Source of the DNA: Pseudoalteromonas spongiae UST010723-006
GTDB taxonomy: Bacteria > Pseudomonadota > Gammaproteobacteria > Enterobacterales > Alteromonadaceae
Direction of reading: 5' to 3'
DNA length: 64,000 nucleotides
Assembly: GCF_000238255.3 (NCBI RefSeq)
Contig: NZ_CP011039.1
Span: 1,227,001-1,291,000 of the forward strand
A model generated the notes under the pieces. That model made no database searches. It saw only the letters and a program-made list of their open reading frames with translations, and was not told the DNA's origin. Below are positions 55,118-63,122 of the stretch, piece by piece. Both the position numbers and the translations under genes were made by a program. How positions within the stretch are numbered: position 1 is the first letter of the stretch; every line of letters begins with the position of its first letter.

Positions 55118-56146
55118 TTACAGCGCATTACCGGTTGAATCCCTCACAACTAATTCAGGTGTAAAACAAATTGCCATTTTTTCTTCTTTAATTTTCGTTG
55201 GGCGGCTGTTTGCAAATAGCAGCTTCGCTGCTTGCGTAGCAATATCTTGGTTAGACTGATGAGCCGTTGTTAATTTTGGCCATGTTTGTTTTGAGAAGGG
55301 TGAATCCTCAAATCCAGTAATAGACAGTTGCTCAGGAATTTTAATATCCATCAAACGCGACGCGAATAATGCACCCGCCGCGATTTCATCGTTACAGGCA
55401 AAAATAGCGGTGACTTTTTCGTTATTCGCCATCAGTGCTTTAGCGCCTTCAACACCAGATTCAAACGAGTACTTACCCGGAAATATCAGCGCATCGTTTA
55501 ACGTAATATTATGAGCAGATAATGCGGCTTTGTAGCCCGCTAAGCGCTCAAGTGTTGATTTGTGTTCTTCTTCACCGGTAATAAATGCAATGTGCTTGTG
55601 ACCGAGCGAAATTAAATGCTCGGTAATTTGATATGCAGCATCGTGGTCATTTACGAATATAGCGTTAGGCTTACTTTCTTTTTCGCTTGGTTCGCGGCCC
55701 GATAATATGCGCACATAGTTAATGCCGATAGAATCAAGTAAATCTGTAACATCTTGACGCTCAGACAGCGGTGGCGTTAATACTAATCCCGATAAACGCG
55801 AGCGCTCGATCATGGTTTGAATTTCTTCTAGCACATTTTCGTCGGTACTGCTGCACGGGTGAATAAGTAGTTCGTAACCTTCTTCTTTACAGCGAGATAA
55901 AATACCATTTTGCATATCAATGACATAATAAGCATTAGGGTTGCTATAAACGAAGCCGATAGCAAATGACTTGGTGCCTGCTAAACTACGCGCCGCTAAG
56001 TTCGGCTTGTAGTTTAATTCTTTAACAGCTGCCATAACCTTATCGGAGGTTTTTTTTCTAACAGAAGGCTCGTTGTTCATAACACGAGATACTGTTTTCA
56101 TTGATACGCCGGCTAGGCGTGCAACATCATTTATGGTGACTTTCAT
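55118..56146 (-). CDS. LacI-family transcriptional regulator
   Basis: This regulator is 342 residues from the ATG at 56146 (MKVTINDVARLAGVSMKTVS), where the HTH begins directly; a frame to 56206 adds 20 unneeded residues. The hinge helix (NLAARSLAG) and a periplasmic-binding-protein-like effector domain are clear. It is divergent from pgi, and two LacI-type palindromes lie between them, so it probably controls itself and pgi (and possibly zwf-pgl) in response to a sugar. The effector is unknown. Confidence 0.92.
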   Translation of the reverse strand: MKVTINDVARLAGVSMKTVSRVMNNEPSVRKKTSDKVMAAVKELNYKPNLAARSLAGTKSFAIGFVYSNPNAYYVIDMQNGILSRCKEEGYELLIHPCSSTDENVLEEIQTMIERSRLSGLVLTPPLSERQDVTDLLDSIGINYVRILSGREPSEKESKPNAIFVNDHDAAYQITEHLISLGHKHIAFITGEEEHKSTLERLAGYKAALSAHNITLNDALIFPGKYSFESGVEGAKALMANNEKVTAIFACNDEIAAGALFASRLMDIKIPEQLSITGFEDSPFSKQTWPKLTTAHQSNQDIATQAAKLLFANSRPTKIKEEKMAICFTPELVVRDSTGNAL

Positions 56147-56275
56147 ATTGTTATTATATCTTTTGCTGATGAGCTTTGCGTAAAGCATGGGGTTAATAAC
56201 ACACAACGTATTATTCTAACTGTTTTTTTTTCAAGTCTGTAGCTATGTTTCATAATTTATACAATTAATATGACG

Positions 56276-56289
56276 TGATACCGGTGTCA
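56276..56289. promoter_or_regulatory. Candidate LacI-type operator 1
   Basis: TGATACCGGTGTCA is a 14-bp near-palindrome with one mismatched pair and a central CCGG. It lies between the LacI-type gene and pgi, 33 bp (about three helical turns) from operator 2. Confidence 0.45.
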
Positions 56290-56308
56290 AAAAGTTTAAA
56301 TTGCCAAT

Positions 56309-56322
56309 TGACAGCGTTGTCA
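56309..56322. promoter_or_regulatory. Candidate LacI-type operator 2
   Basis: TGACAGCGTTGTCA has perfect TGACA/TGTCA arms around a central CG, the shape common for LacI-family operators. It lies 110 bp before pgi. Confidence 0.6.
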
Positions 56323-56431
56323 TTTTTACTTATTGTTAACCTAGACATTTTAATAAGTAGTAACTTTAGCAAGTGTTTAGCGAGTTTCAAGTTGCAAACA
56401 CACGCTTAGGGTAAAGAGAGTTAGGTAGAGT

Positions 56432-58075
56432 ATGAGTAGTCGTTCTTCTTTAGCAAGTTGGCAAACACTGGCAGGCCTTGCAAGTGATATAAAGCAACAG
56501 CACTTAGTTGATTTATTTGCTAATGATGCACAAAGATTTGAGCGTTTTTCCACGCAAATTGATGGCGTTTTCTTTGATTACTCAAAAAACCTGATCACTC
56601 AAGATGTTAAAAATGCGTTATTAGCACTCGCCGATGATGTTGATTTGGCATCATGGCGCGACAAAATGTTTTCTGGTGAAAAAATTAATATTACCGAAAA
56701 CCGTGCAGTGCTGCATACCGCTTTGCGTAAACGCAATAACCAGGCGGTGTATGTTGACGGCGAAAATGTGGTTGATGCCGTTAACGCAGAATTAAATAAA
56801 ATCAGTGCATTCACCGAAAAAGTGCGCAGTGGCGCTTGGTTAGGTTACACAGGTAAGCGCATTACTGATGTGGTGAGCATTGGTGTTGGCGGTTCAAACC
56901 TTGGCCCGCAAATGGCAACGGAAGCGCTTGCTGCATACGCAGATGCAACGCTTAAAGTGCATTATGCATCAAACGCCGATGGCATGCAGATAGCAAATGT
57001 ACTAAGCAAAGTGAATGCGGAAACCACGCTATTTATTATTTCAAGTAAAACCTTTACCACATCAGAAACCATGGCAAACGCGAAAACTGCTGTTGCATGG
57101 TTGAAACAGGCTGCTGGTAATGATGATGCGGTTGCAAAGCATTTTGCTGCAGTGAGCACCAATTTAGAAAAAACGTCAGAATTCGGTATTAATCCAGATA
57201 ACGTATTTACCATGTGGGACTGGGTTGGCGGTCGTTTTTCAATGTGGTCAGCAATTGGTTTACCTATCGCTTTGTATCTTGGTTTTGATGCGTTTGTTGA
57301 ATTACTTGAAGGTGCATTTGAAGTTGATCAGCACTTTGTAGAAACAAACTTTGAAAATAATATTCCTGTGCTTATGGCGCTTTTAAGTGTGTGGAATACT
57401 AGCTTTTTGGATGCACGAGCGCAGGCTATTTTACCTTACGACCAAAGCATGCATATGTTACCGGCATACCTGCAACAAGCTGAGATGGAAAGTAACGGCA
57501 AGTCAGTCACGTTTGATGGCAAAGCAATTGATTATACGAGTGTACCACTTATTTGGGGTATGACAGGGATCAATGGTCAACACGCGTTTTACCAATATTT
57601 ACACCAAGGTACGACGATTGTGCCGGCCGATTTTATTGGTTCAATAAAGCCTGTGCATGAGGTGAACAATCATCATGAAATTTTAATGGCAAACTTTTTT
57701 GCGCAAACTGAAGCCATGATGACAGGCGTTAGCAAAGCGCAAGTTGAAAAAGAATTAGCAAGCAAAGGCTTAAGCGAAGCGCGTATTGCTGAACTGGTTG
57801 AGCATAAAGTACATCAAGGCAATCGTCCTACCACATCAATTTTACTTGATACCATTGATGCGAAGCATTTAGGCCGTTTAATTGCACTTTATGAACATAA
57901 GATTTTCTGTCAGGGCATTATTTTAGAAATTTGTTCATTCGACCAATGGGGCGTGGAATTGGGCAAAGGCTTAGCAAATGCCATTCAAAAAGAATTAGAG
58001 ACAGATGAAACGCTGGCACACGATAGCTCAACAGCGGGCTTAATTGCACTGTATAAAAATAAGCGAAAAAATTAA
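56432..58075 (+). CDS. pgi: Glucose-6-phosphate isomerase
   Basis: Pgi interconverts glucose-6-phosphate and fructose-6-phosphate. The 547-residue protein (E. coli: 549) shows the family signatures: VSIGVGGSNLGPQMATEAL, WDWVGGRFSMWSAIGLPIAL, AEMESNGKS and CSFDQWGVELGKGLA. It is followed not directly by zwf but by a 540-bp gap containing a triple structured motif. Confidence 0.97.
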   Translation: MSSRSSLASWQTLAGLASDIKQQHLVDLFANDAQRFERFSTQIDGVFFDYSKNLITQDVKNALLALADDVDLASWRDKMFSGEKINITENRAVLHTALRKRNNQAVYVDGENVVDAVNAELNKISAFTEKVRSGAWLGYTGKRITDVVSIGVGGSNLGPQMATEALAAYADATLKVHYASNADGMQIANVLSKVNAETTLFIISSKTFTTSETMANAKTAVAWLKQAAGNDDAVAKHFAAVSTNLEKTSEFGINPDNVFTMWDWVGGRFSMWSAIGLPIALYLGFDAFVELLEGAFEVDQHFVETNFENNIPVLMALLSVWNTSFLDARAQAILPYDQSMHMLPAYLQQAEMESNGKSVTFDGKAIDYTSVPLIWGMTGINGQHAFYQYLHQGTTIVPADFIGSIKPVHEVNNHHEILMANFFAQTEAMMTGVSKAQVEKELASKGLSEARIAELVEHKVHQGNRPTTSILLDTIDAKHLGRLIALYEHKIFCQGIILEICSFDQWGVELGKGLANAIQKELETDETLAHDSSTAGLIALYKNKRKN

Positions 58076-58164
58076 AAAGCGGTCAAATGTCAGGGTTAAG
58101 TGATTGGCATTAGCTTAGACTGCGCGGTTTTCAAAATGCCTTAGGCTGTTTTTAAACTGCAACA

Positions 58165-58237
58165 AATACCTTTGAACGGGTAGCACTGAGTTATTTGGAA
58201 CGTCAATTGGTGAGAGAGTTGACGCTTCCAAACACTC
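58165..58237 (+). ncRNA. Structured RNA motif, copy 1 of 3
   Basis: Outer helix: GAGT (58188-58191) with ACTC (58234-58237). Inner helix: 58194-58206 with 58219-58232, 13 pairs and one bulged C at 58225. The loop is TTGGTGAGAGAG. GGTAGCACTGAGT precedes the stem. Copy 2 differs at A58200 and T58226, which pair with each other here and are replaced there by a G-C pair. The strand is inferred from zwf orientation. Confidence 0.6.
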
Positions 58238-58298
58238 TTATTTACCAGCTCAAATAGCAACTTGGCAAATGCAAGTTGCACGTGATCAAATAGTAAAA

Positions 58299-58370
58299 AA
58301 TACCTTTGAACGGGTAGCGCTGAGTGATTTGGAGCGTCAATTGGTGAGAGAGTTGACGCCTCCAAAGCTC
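58299..58370 (+). ncRNA. Structured RNA motif, copy 2 of 3
   Basis: About 70 bases nearly identical to copy 1, with four substitutions. Two of these (G58334 and C58360) are compensatory, turning an A-U pair into G-C. The same bulged C is at 58359, and the loop TTGGTGAGAGAG is identical. The outer helix is GAGT with GCTC, one G-U pair. Confidence 0.6.
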
Positions 58371-58386
58371 ATATCCGTTTATAAAG

Positions 58387-58452
58387 CGAACTGAGTAGCG
58401 CTGAGTATTCAGGGGTAACAGTGGGTGAGAGCATTGTTACTCCTGAAAACTC
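58387..58452 (+). ncRNA. Structured RNA motif, copy 3 of 3 (diverged)
   Basis: GTAGCGCTGAGT (58395-58406) and the loop core GGTGAGAG (58424-58431) are kept. The inner stem is entirely different in sequence: 58408-58420 with 58435-58447, 13 pairs including one G-U. The outer helix GAGT/ACTC is kept (58403-58406 with 58449-58452). Conservation of single-stranded blocks with replaced stems indicates selection for structure. Confidence 0.55.
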
Positions 58453-58614
58453 TTTTCTTCATAGCCCCATTTGCGTGAGCAGTTACATACGAATTCAATA
58501 TAAATTAGCATTCATAAATAGCTTACCCAAGCGCTATTTAGTGCTAACATAACGAACTAAAAACACATTCTATATTGTACTTAACAACAAGTTACTAAAA
58601 CGAAGAGAACAATT

Positions 58615-60084
58615 ATGCTAAACCCATTCGATATCGTTATTTTTGGTGGTGGTGGTGATTTATCACTGCGTAAACTGCTACCTGCAATGTACCGTGCCTA
58701 TCAAGAAGGAAACCTGCCGGAAGGGACGCGAATTCTGCCAACCGTTAGGGCATTAGCAAATGAACAAGAATTTGTTGATAAAGTACAAAGCAGCCTCAAG
58801 TCGTTTTTAGGTAAAGGCGAATATAACGCGAAAGACTGGAAAGCGTTTTCTACGTTTTTAAAACCAATTGTTGTTAATGTCACTGAGCAAGATGATAACT
58901 GGTTACGCTTAAAAGAAATTTTAGAGTCAGACGAACAAGACAAAGCGCGCGTTTTCTATTACTCATTACCGCCTGCAGTATACGGTCGTTGTAGCGAACT
59001 TTTATCTGATAATCAGCTGATTACTAAATCAACACGTGTTGTGGTGGAAAAACCAATTGGTTACTGTGGCGCGTCAGCAGAAGAAATTAACGCGAAAATC
59101 GCAGAATACTTTAAAGAAAGCCAAATTTATCGTATCGATCATTATCTGGGTAAAGAGACAGTTCAAAACTTAATGGCACTGCGTTTTTCAAATGTGATGT
59201 TTGAGAATATGTGGGATGCAAAATCGATTGATAATATTCAGATCAGTATTTCTGAAACTGTTGGCCTAGAAAGCCGAGCGGGCTTTTACGACAAAGCCGG
59301 TGCGCTGCGCGACATGGTGCAAAACCACTTGTTACAACTACTGTGCCTTGTAGCGATGGAATCACCAAATAAGCTAACGGCTAAAAGCATTCGCACGGAA
59401 AAATTAAAAGTACTTGAAGCTTTGCGTCCACTTGTAGGTGATGACGTTGAAGCAAACACCGTACGTGGTCAATACGTACCGGGCCAACTTGACGGCAAAT
59501 TGGTACCTGGCTATTTAGAAGAACTTGGCGAAAACAGCGAGACCGAAACCTTTGTAGCGATCCGCGCACACATTGAAAACTGGCGTTGGGCTGGCGTACC
59601 ATTCTACCTAAGAACCGGTAAACGCATGAAGCAGCGTTGTGCCGAGATTATCGTAGAATACAAAAATGTATCACACAACGTGTATGACGAAACGGTTGGC
59701 GGCATTGAACCAAACCGATTAGTGATCCGCTTACAGCCGGAAGAAAGCATTCAGTTAACGCTAATGTCTAAGCGTTTAGATAATTTAGAAATGCAACTTG
59801 AACCAGTAACGCTTGACTTAGATTTGTCTAAAAACTACGAAAATGGCTTCCATTCAGATGCATACAAGCGCTTAATGCTTGATGCCGCGGCAGGTAATGC
59901 ATCACTATTTATTCACCGTGACGAAGTACGTCAAGCATGGGCGTGGATTGACCCAATTATTGAACAGTGGCAAACAGCGGGTATGCCAGCACTTTATCGT
60001 GCAGGTACGTGGGGGCCAGAAGATGCAGACGAGCTACTCGCTGAAAATAATCACGCATGGTACAACGCAGGGAATAACAAATAA
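58615..60084 (+). CDS. zwf: Glucose-6-phosphate 1-dehydrogenase
   Basis: Zwf oxidises glucose-6-phosphate to 6-phosphogluconolactone with NADP. The 489-residue protein (E. coli: 491) has the N-terminal dinucleotide site (IFGGGGDLSLRKLLPA), the catalytic RIDHYLGKETVQN (around residue 173) and VVEKPIG. GAAGAG lies just before the ATG. The TAA stop overlaps the pgl ATG by one base (TAATG). Confidence 0.97.
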   Translation: MLNPFDIVIFGGGGDLSLRKLLPAMYRAYQEGNLPEGTRILPTVRALANEQEFVDKVQSSLKSFLGKGEYNAKDWKAFSTFLKPIVVNVTEQDDNWLRLKEILESDEQDKARVFYYSLPPAVYGRCSELLSDNQLITKSTRVVVEKPIGYCGASAEEINAKIAEYFKESQIYRIDHYLGKETVQNLMALRFSNVMFENMWDAKSIDNIQISISETVGLESRAGFYDKAGALRDMVQNHLLQLLCLVAMESPNKLTAKSIRTEKLKVLEALRPLVGDDVEANTVRGQYVPGQLDGKLVPGYLEELGENSETETFVAIRAHIENWRWAGVPFYLRTGKRMKQRCAEIIVEYKNVSHNVYDETVGGIEPNRLVIRLQPEESIQLTLMSKRLDNLEMQLEPVTLDLDLSKNYENGFHSDAYKRLMLDAAAGNASLFIHRDEVRQAWAWIDPIIEQWQTAGMPALYRAGTWGPEDADELLAENNHAWYNAGNNK

Positions 60085-60797
60085 TGTCAGCCAATATTAT
60101 TGAAAAATTTTTCGATTCAAAAGGTGCCTATAACGCTGAATTAGGTGAAGATCTTGCTAAGTGTTTAGCACAAGGTATTGAACAAGATGGTCGTGCTGTA
60201 CTAATGGTATCAGGTGGTTCGTCACCGGCGCCAGCATATCGCTATTTAAGTGGTCTTGAGTTAGCGTGGGATAAAATCGACGTAGCTATGGTTGATGAAC
60301 GTTGGGTTGAGCAAAGCCATGATAAAAGTAATGAAGCGTTTATTAAATCAACGCTATTACAAGATAAAGCTGCAGCTGCTAACTTTGTAACCATGAAAAA
60401 CTCAGCGGACAGTGCGCAACTTGGTCAAGTTGAGTGTCAAAACGCATATGCGGCACTTAAACAAAATTTTGATGTGACGATTCTAGGTATGGGACCAGAT
60501 GGTCATACCGCATCACTTTTCCCGCATGCTCAAGGCCTTGATAATGCGTTAACAACTTCTGATTTAGTCGCGGCAATTGATGCAATTAAGAGTGATGTAA
60601 CTGGTGATATTACTGAGCGCATGACATTAACGCGTGCTGCTATTCTACAATCGAAAGTGATTAAGCTTTTGATCAGCGGTGAAGAAAAACTGGCAGTTTA
60701 TAAAGAAGCTAAAGCTGGCGGAGAGGTTGCAGATATGCCACTTCGCGCTATTTTACAGCAAACAAAGGTACCGGTAGAAGTGTACTGGACAGCTTAA
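60084..60797 (+). CDS. pgl: 6-phosphogluconolactonase
   Basis: Pgl hydrolyses 6-phosphogluconolactone, the second step of the oxidative pentose-phosphate and Entner-Doudoroff routes. The 237-residue DevB/SOL-type protein has VSGGSSPAPAYRYL, MVDERWVEQSHDKSNEAF and GMGPDGHTASLFPH. It is translationally coupled to zwf. A terminator follows, so edd is not in this operon. Confidence 0.95.
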   Translation: MSANIIEKFFDSKGAYNAELGEDLAKCLAQGIEQDGRAVLMVSGGSSPAPAYRYLSGLELAWDKIDVAMVDERWVEQSHDKSNEAFIKSTLLQDKAAAANFVTMKNSADSAQLGQVECQNAYAALKQNFDVTILGMGPDGHTASLFPHAQGLDNALTTSDLVAAIDAIKSDVTGDITERMTLTRAAILQSKVIKLLISGEEKLAVYKEAKAGGEVADMPLRAILQQTKVPVEVYWTA

Positions 60798-60815
60798 TGT
60801 TCGACTAAAATAGAT

Positions 60816-60848
60816 TAAAAAGCCCAACTCAAGTTGGGCTTTTTTTAT
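60816..60848. terminator. Bidirectional terminator after pgl
   Basis: The stem AAAAAGCCCAAC pairs with GTTGGGCTTTTT around TCAA, between convergent genes. Confidence 0.92.
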
Positions 60849-61742
60849 TTAGAAAGCGTGACGCTTCAAGATAGTTCCGCGATGATCTATGGCAATTTTA
60901 TAAGGCGTTTGAGAGACACCATAACGTTTAAAAATGACATTTTCGCTGTCCCAAATTACCGGCATTTGTAATTGATGGGTTTCAATAAATTTACGTACAT
61001 GGGCTTCGTTAACGTAGTAGCCACTGATCACAGTTAGATACAATTTACCTTGTTTAAATTGATTTTCAGCTAATTGCTTTAGGCTTGCCTCACAATTTGG
61101 AAAGTGTGGCATTGGGCATAAACTATCAAGAAATACCAATTCAAGTGTATTACTGGGCTTGAGCATTTTTATGGTATTGCCTAGCGATACCGTTTGCCCA
61201 GATAAACTTTCACGAACAAAATCTGAAAATTGTTCACCAACGGCAATATGATTTACCGGCGGTTGTTTTTTAAAGCGTGGTGAAGACGTCTCTTTTATTA
61301 ATTTGCTTTTATAGTGTGCAAACTGAGCTTGGGAAATTTGTTGGTTTAATTTTAGATATGCTAATAGTGCAGCATCATCACCTTTAAATATAACTTTGTC
61401 ATCGTGCTCAATAATATGAAACGGTGTTTGCCAAACGCCATATTGCCGCATTAACTTAAACCCTTTATCGATCTCAATGGATGCAAATTGCGGGTAGTAG
61501 CTTTTAAATTCAGCTAATTGACTGGGAGTTACATTGAGATCTTGTTGTTTATAGCTAACGCTATAGCTTTGTTGATTTAGCCAGTCAATAAACACGGAAT
61601 TTGCGCCATCATAATGTGCCCAAATATCCATAAACACTGTGTGTTTAGTTGGCTCTTGTGTTTTTGTATACGCAGGGTTAGCAAAAAATAGTAAGCCTAA
61701 AGTAACAACTAGGATGTGCAATGGTTTAAGTTGATTAAACAT
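60849..61742 (-). CDS. Periplasmic protein with two thioredoxin-like folds
   Basis: This 297-residue protein has a signal peptide (about 1-25). Domain 1 (about 33-135) has thioredoxin-fold features, including a cis-Pro-type QTPFHI, but no CXXC. Domain 2 (about 165-297) has DSLCPMPHFPNCE with Cys209 and Cys217 eight residues apart in place of CXXC, and SQTPYKI. It is the third gene of a thiol-redox operon, 5 nt after the TlpA-like gene. It may be a reductase partner or a thiol chaperone fed by the DsbD-like protein (inference). Confidence 0.72.
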   Translation of the reverse strand: MFNQLKPLHILVVTLGLLFFANPAYTKTQEPTKHTVFMDIWAHYDGANSVFIDWLNQQSYSVSYKQQDLNVTPSQLAEFKSYYPQFASIEIDKGFKLMRQYGVWQTPFHIIEHDDKVIFKGDDAALLAYLKLNQQISQAQFAHYKSKLIKETSSPRFKKQPPVNHIAVGEQFSDFVRESLSGQTVSLGNTIKMLKPSNTLELVFLDSLCPMPHFPNCEASLKQLAENQFKQGKLYLTVISGYYVNEAHVRKFIETHQLQMPVIWDSENVIFKRYGVSQTPYKIAIDHRGTILKRHAF

Positions 61743-61747
61743 AGGTA

Positions 61748-62233
61748 CTACTCCTTTTCTGGTAGCGCAGCGATATAGGCGTCAATTTTGTCTGAATGTA
61801 AAAAGCTCGTTAGTGCAACTTTGCCGCTTTGCTCAATTAAAATATGATAAGGCGTGCCTAATACGCCAAAGTTTTGCGTGATTTCGCCGTTTGTATCAAA
61901 CACTGTATCTATCGACAGATTATTGCGATTAAAGTAGGCGTTAATATTGTCAATTGAGTCATTAATGCCAACGTTCACCGTAATGATGGTGATTTTGTCG
62001 CTGTGATTTTTATTTAACTCTGTTAAATGTGGCATTTCAGCTTGGCAATATTGGCACCATGTTGCCCAAAACTTAAGGTAAACGGGTTTTTCCTTTAGTA
62101 ACTCGTTTAAGTTAATAGTCTCGCCTTTTAGGGTATGGCTAATTAAATTAGGTGCTTTGTCGCCAACCTTAAGCGGTGATGCAAACAAAGGGGTGGCAAG
62201 AGTAAGTAACACAAAAGCCAGTATATTTTTCAT
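61748..62233 (-). CDS. TlpA-like periplasmic thioredoxin
   Basis: This protein is 161 residues from the ATG at 62233 (MKNILAFVLL), with a signal peptide ending near LFA. A TlpA/ResA-type thioredoxin domain carries active-site Cys60/Cys63 (FWATWCQYC) and cis-Pro GTPYHIL. A longer frame to 62284 would overlap the upstream gene. It would be kept reduced by the DsbD/CcdA-like membrane protein encoded just upstream. Confidence 0.88.
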   Translation of the reverse strand: MKNILAFVLLTLATPLFASPLKVGDKAPNLISHTLKGETINLNELLKEKPVYLKFWATWCQYCQAEMPHLTELNKNHSDKITIITVNVGINDSIDNINAYFNRNNLSIDTVFDTNGEITQNFGVLGTPYHILIEQSGKVALTSFLHSDKIDAYIAALPEKE

Positions 62234-62243
62234 ATTAATATCC

Positions 62244-62927
62244 TTAAAACGTGATTTGAAAATAGAAATAAAGGGCCACGCCAATCAGCAAGGCCGCCAA
62301 TATGTATTTGAAGCCGTTAAGCCAAGGGCCGCTTTTTGGCAGCGAGTTCAAAACGTTGGAGAAAATACCCGCAATAAACAGTAAGGCACTTAATCCAAGT
62401 GCAAATGCGAACAAATAAATGGGGCCAACGAGTGGTGCTTGCTCAGTTGAAACATACATCAGTAACATACCAAGTACCGGCGAAGTGCAGGGCGCCATTA
62501 CCAAGCCGGATAACGCACCACTGACAAATACATTGAGTGGCGCATATGAACTGAATGAACTTTTGGCGACAGAAAGCTGCGGCATGTTTATCCAGCCAAG
62601 CATCCATGCAGCCATGACTAAGCAAAAACTACCCGCAATAAATAACATTGCAGGGTGGGTGGCGACACTGCCAAACAAATATCCCAGCTTGGCGGCAAAA
62701 TAACCTAATAAACTGTAGCTAAGTGCAAGACCTAACACATATAAACAGGTATATGCTGTTGACTGGTAAACATTGTTTGCATGCTGGCGTACCACTGCAA
62801 CGGTAATTGGCAGCATCGGGTAAACACAGGGTGTTAGGCTGGTTAATACGCCTGTTACAAATATTACCAGCACCACATACAGCGAAGCTTTATCGCTGAC
62901 GAGGGCTTCTTGAATAAACATTTCCAT
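62244..62927 (-). CDS. CcdA/DsbD-type transmembrane thiol-disulfide carrier
   Basis: This 227-residue protein has six membrane helices. It carries the two cysteine motifs of the DsbD beta domain: TSLTPCVYPMLPI (about residue 33) and GLVMAPCTSPVLG (about 150). It has no alpha or gamma periplasmic domain, so it resembles CcdA or the core of ScsB. It passes electrons from cytoplasmic thioredoxin to periplasmic partners, most likely the two thioredoxin-fold proteins encoded after it. Confidence 0.9.
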   Translation of the reverse strand: MEMFIQEALVSDKASLYVVLVIFVTGVLTSLTPCVYPMLPITVAVVRQHANNVYQSTAYTCLYVLGLALSYSLLGYFAAKLGYLFGSVATHPAMLFIAGSFCLVMAAWMLGWINMPQLSVAKSSFSSYAPLNVFVSGALSGLVMAPCTSPVLGMLLMYVSTEQAPLVGPIYLFAFALGLSALLFIAGIFSNVLNSLPKSGPWLNGFKYILAALLIGVALYFYFQITF

Positions 62928-63122
62928 ACTGAGCTCGCTTTAAAAATTGGCTTGCATCAGTGTTGCTGTTATTTGCCCCAAACCCTATTAAATCGATATA
63001 AAATCCATCTAAAATAAATATATTTATATATTTTTCAATGTATTAAGTTCTAGCTTGGCGTTTGTTAAAGGTTTTGTTTTGCTGTGCTTTGATTTATTAT
63101 TTAGGCCTATTTTGATTTGTGG

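Noticed and set aside
58141..58365. A 74-codon open frame on the minus strand between pgi and zwf
   Set aside because: It is created by the repeated structured motif (the peptide repeats itself), has no ribosome site, and differences between copies follow base pairing rather than codon positions.
58165..58452. The repeats as integron attC sites or a CRISPR
   Set aside because: No RYYYAAC/GTTRRRY core sites, no integrase, no regular spacers, and only three diverging units.
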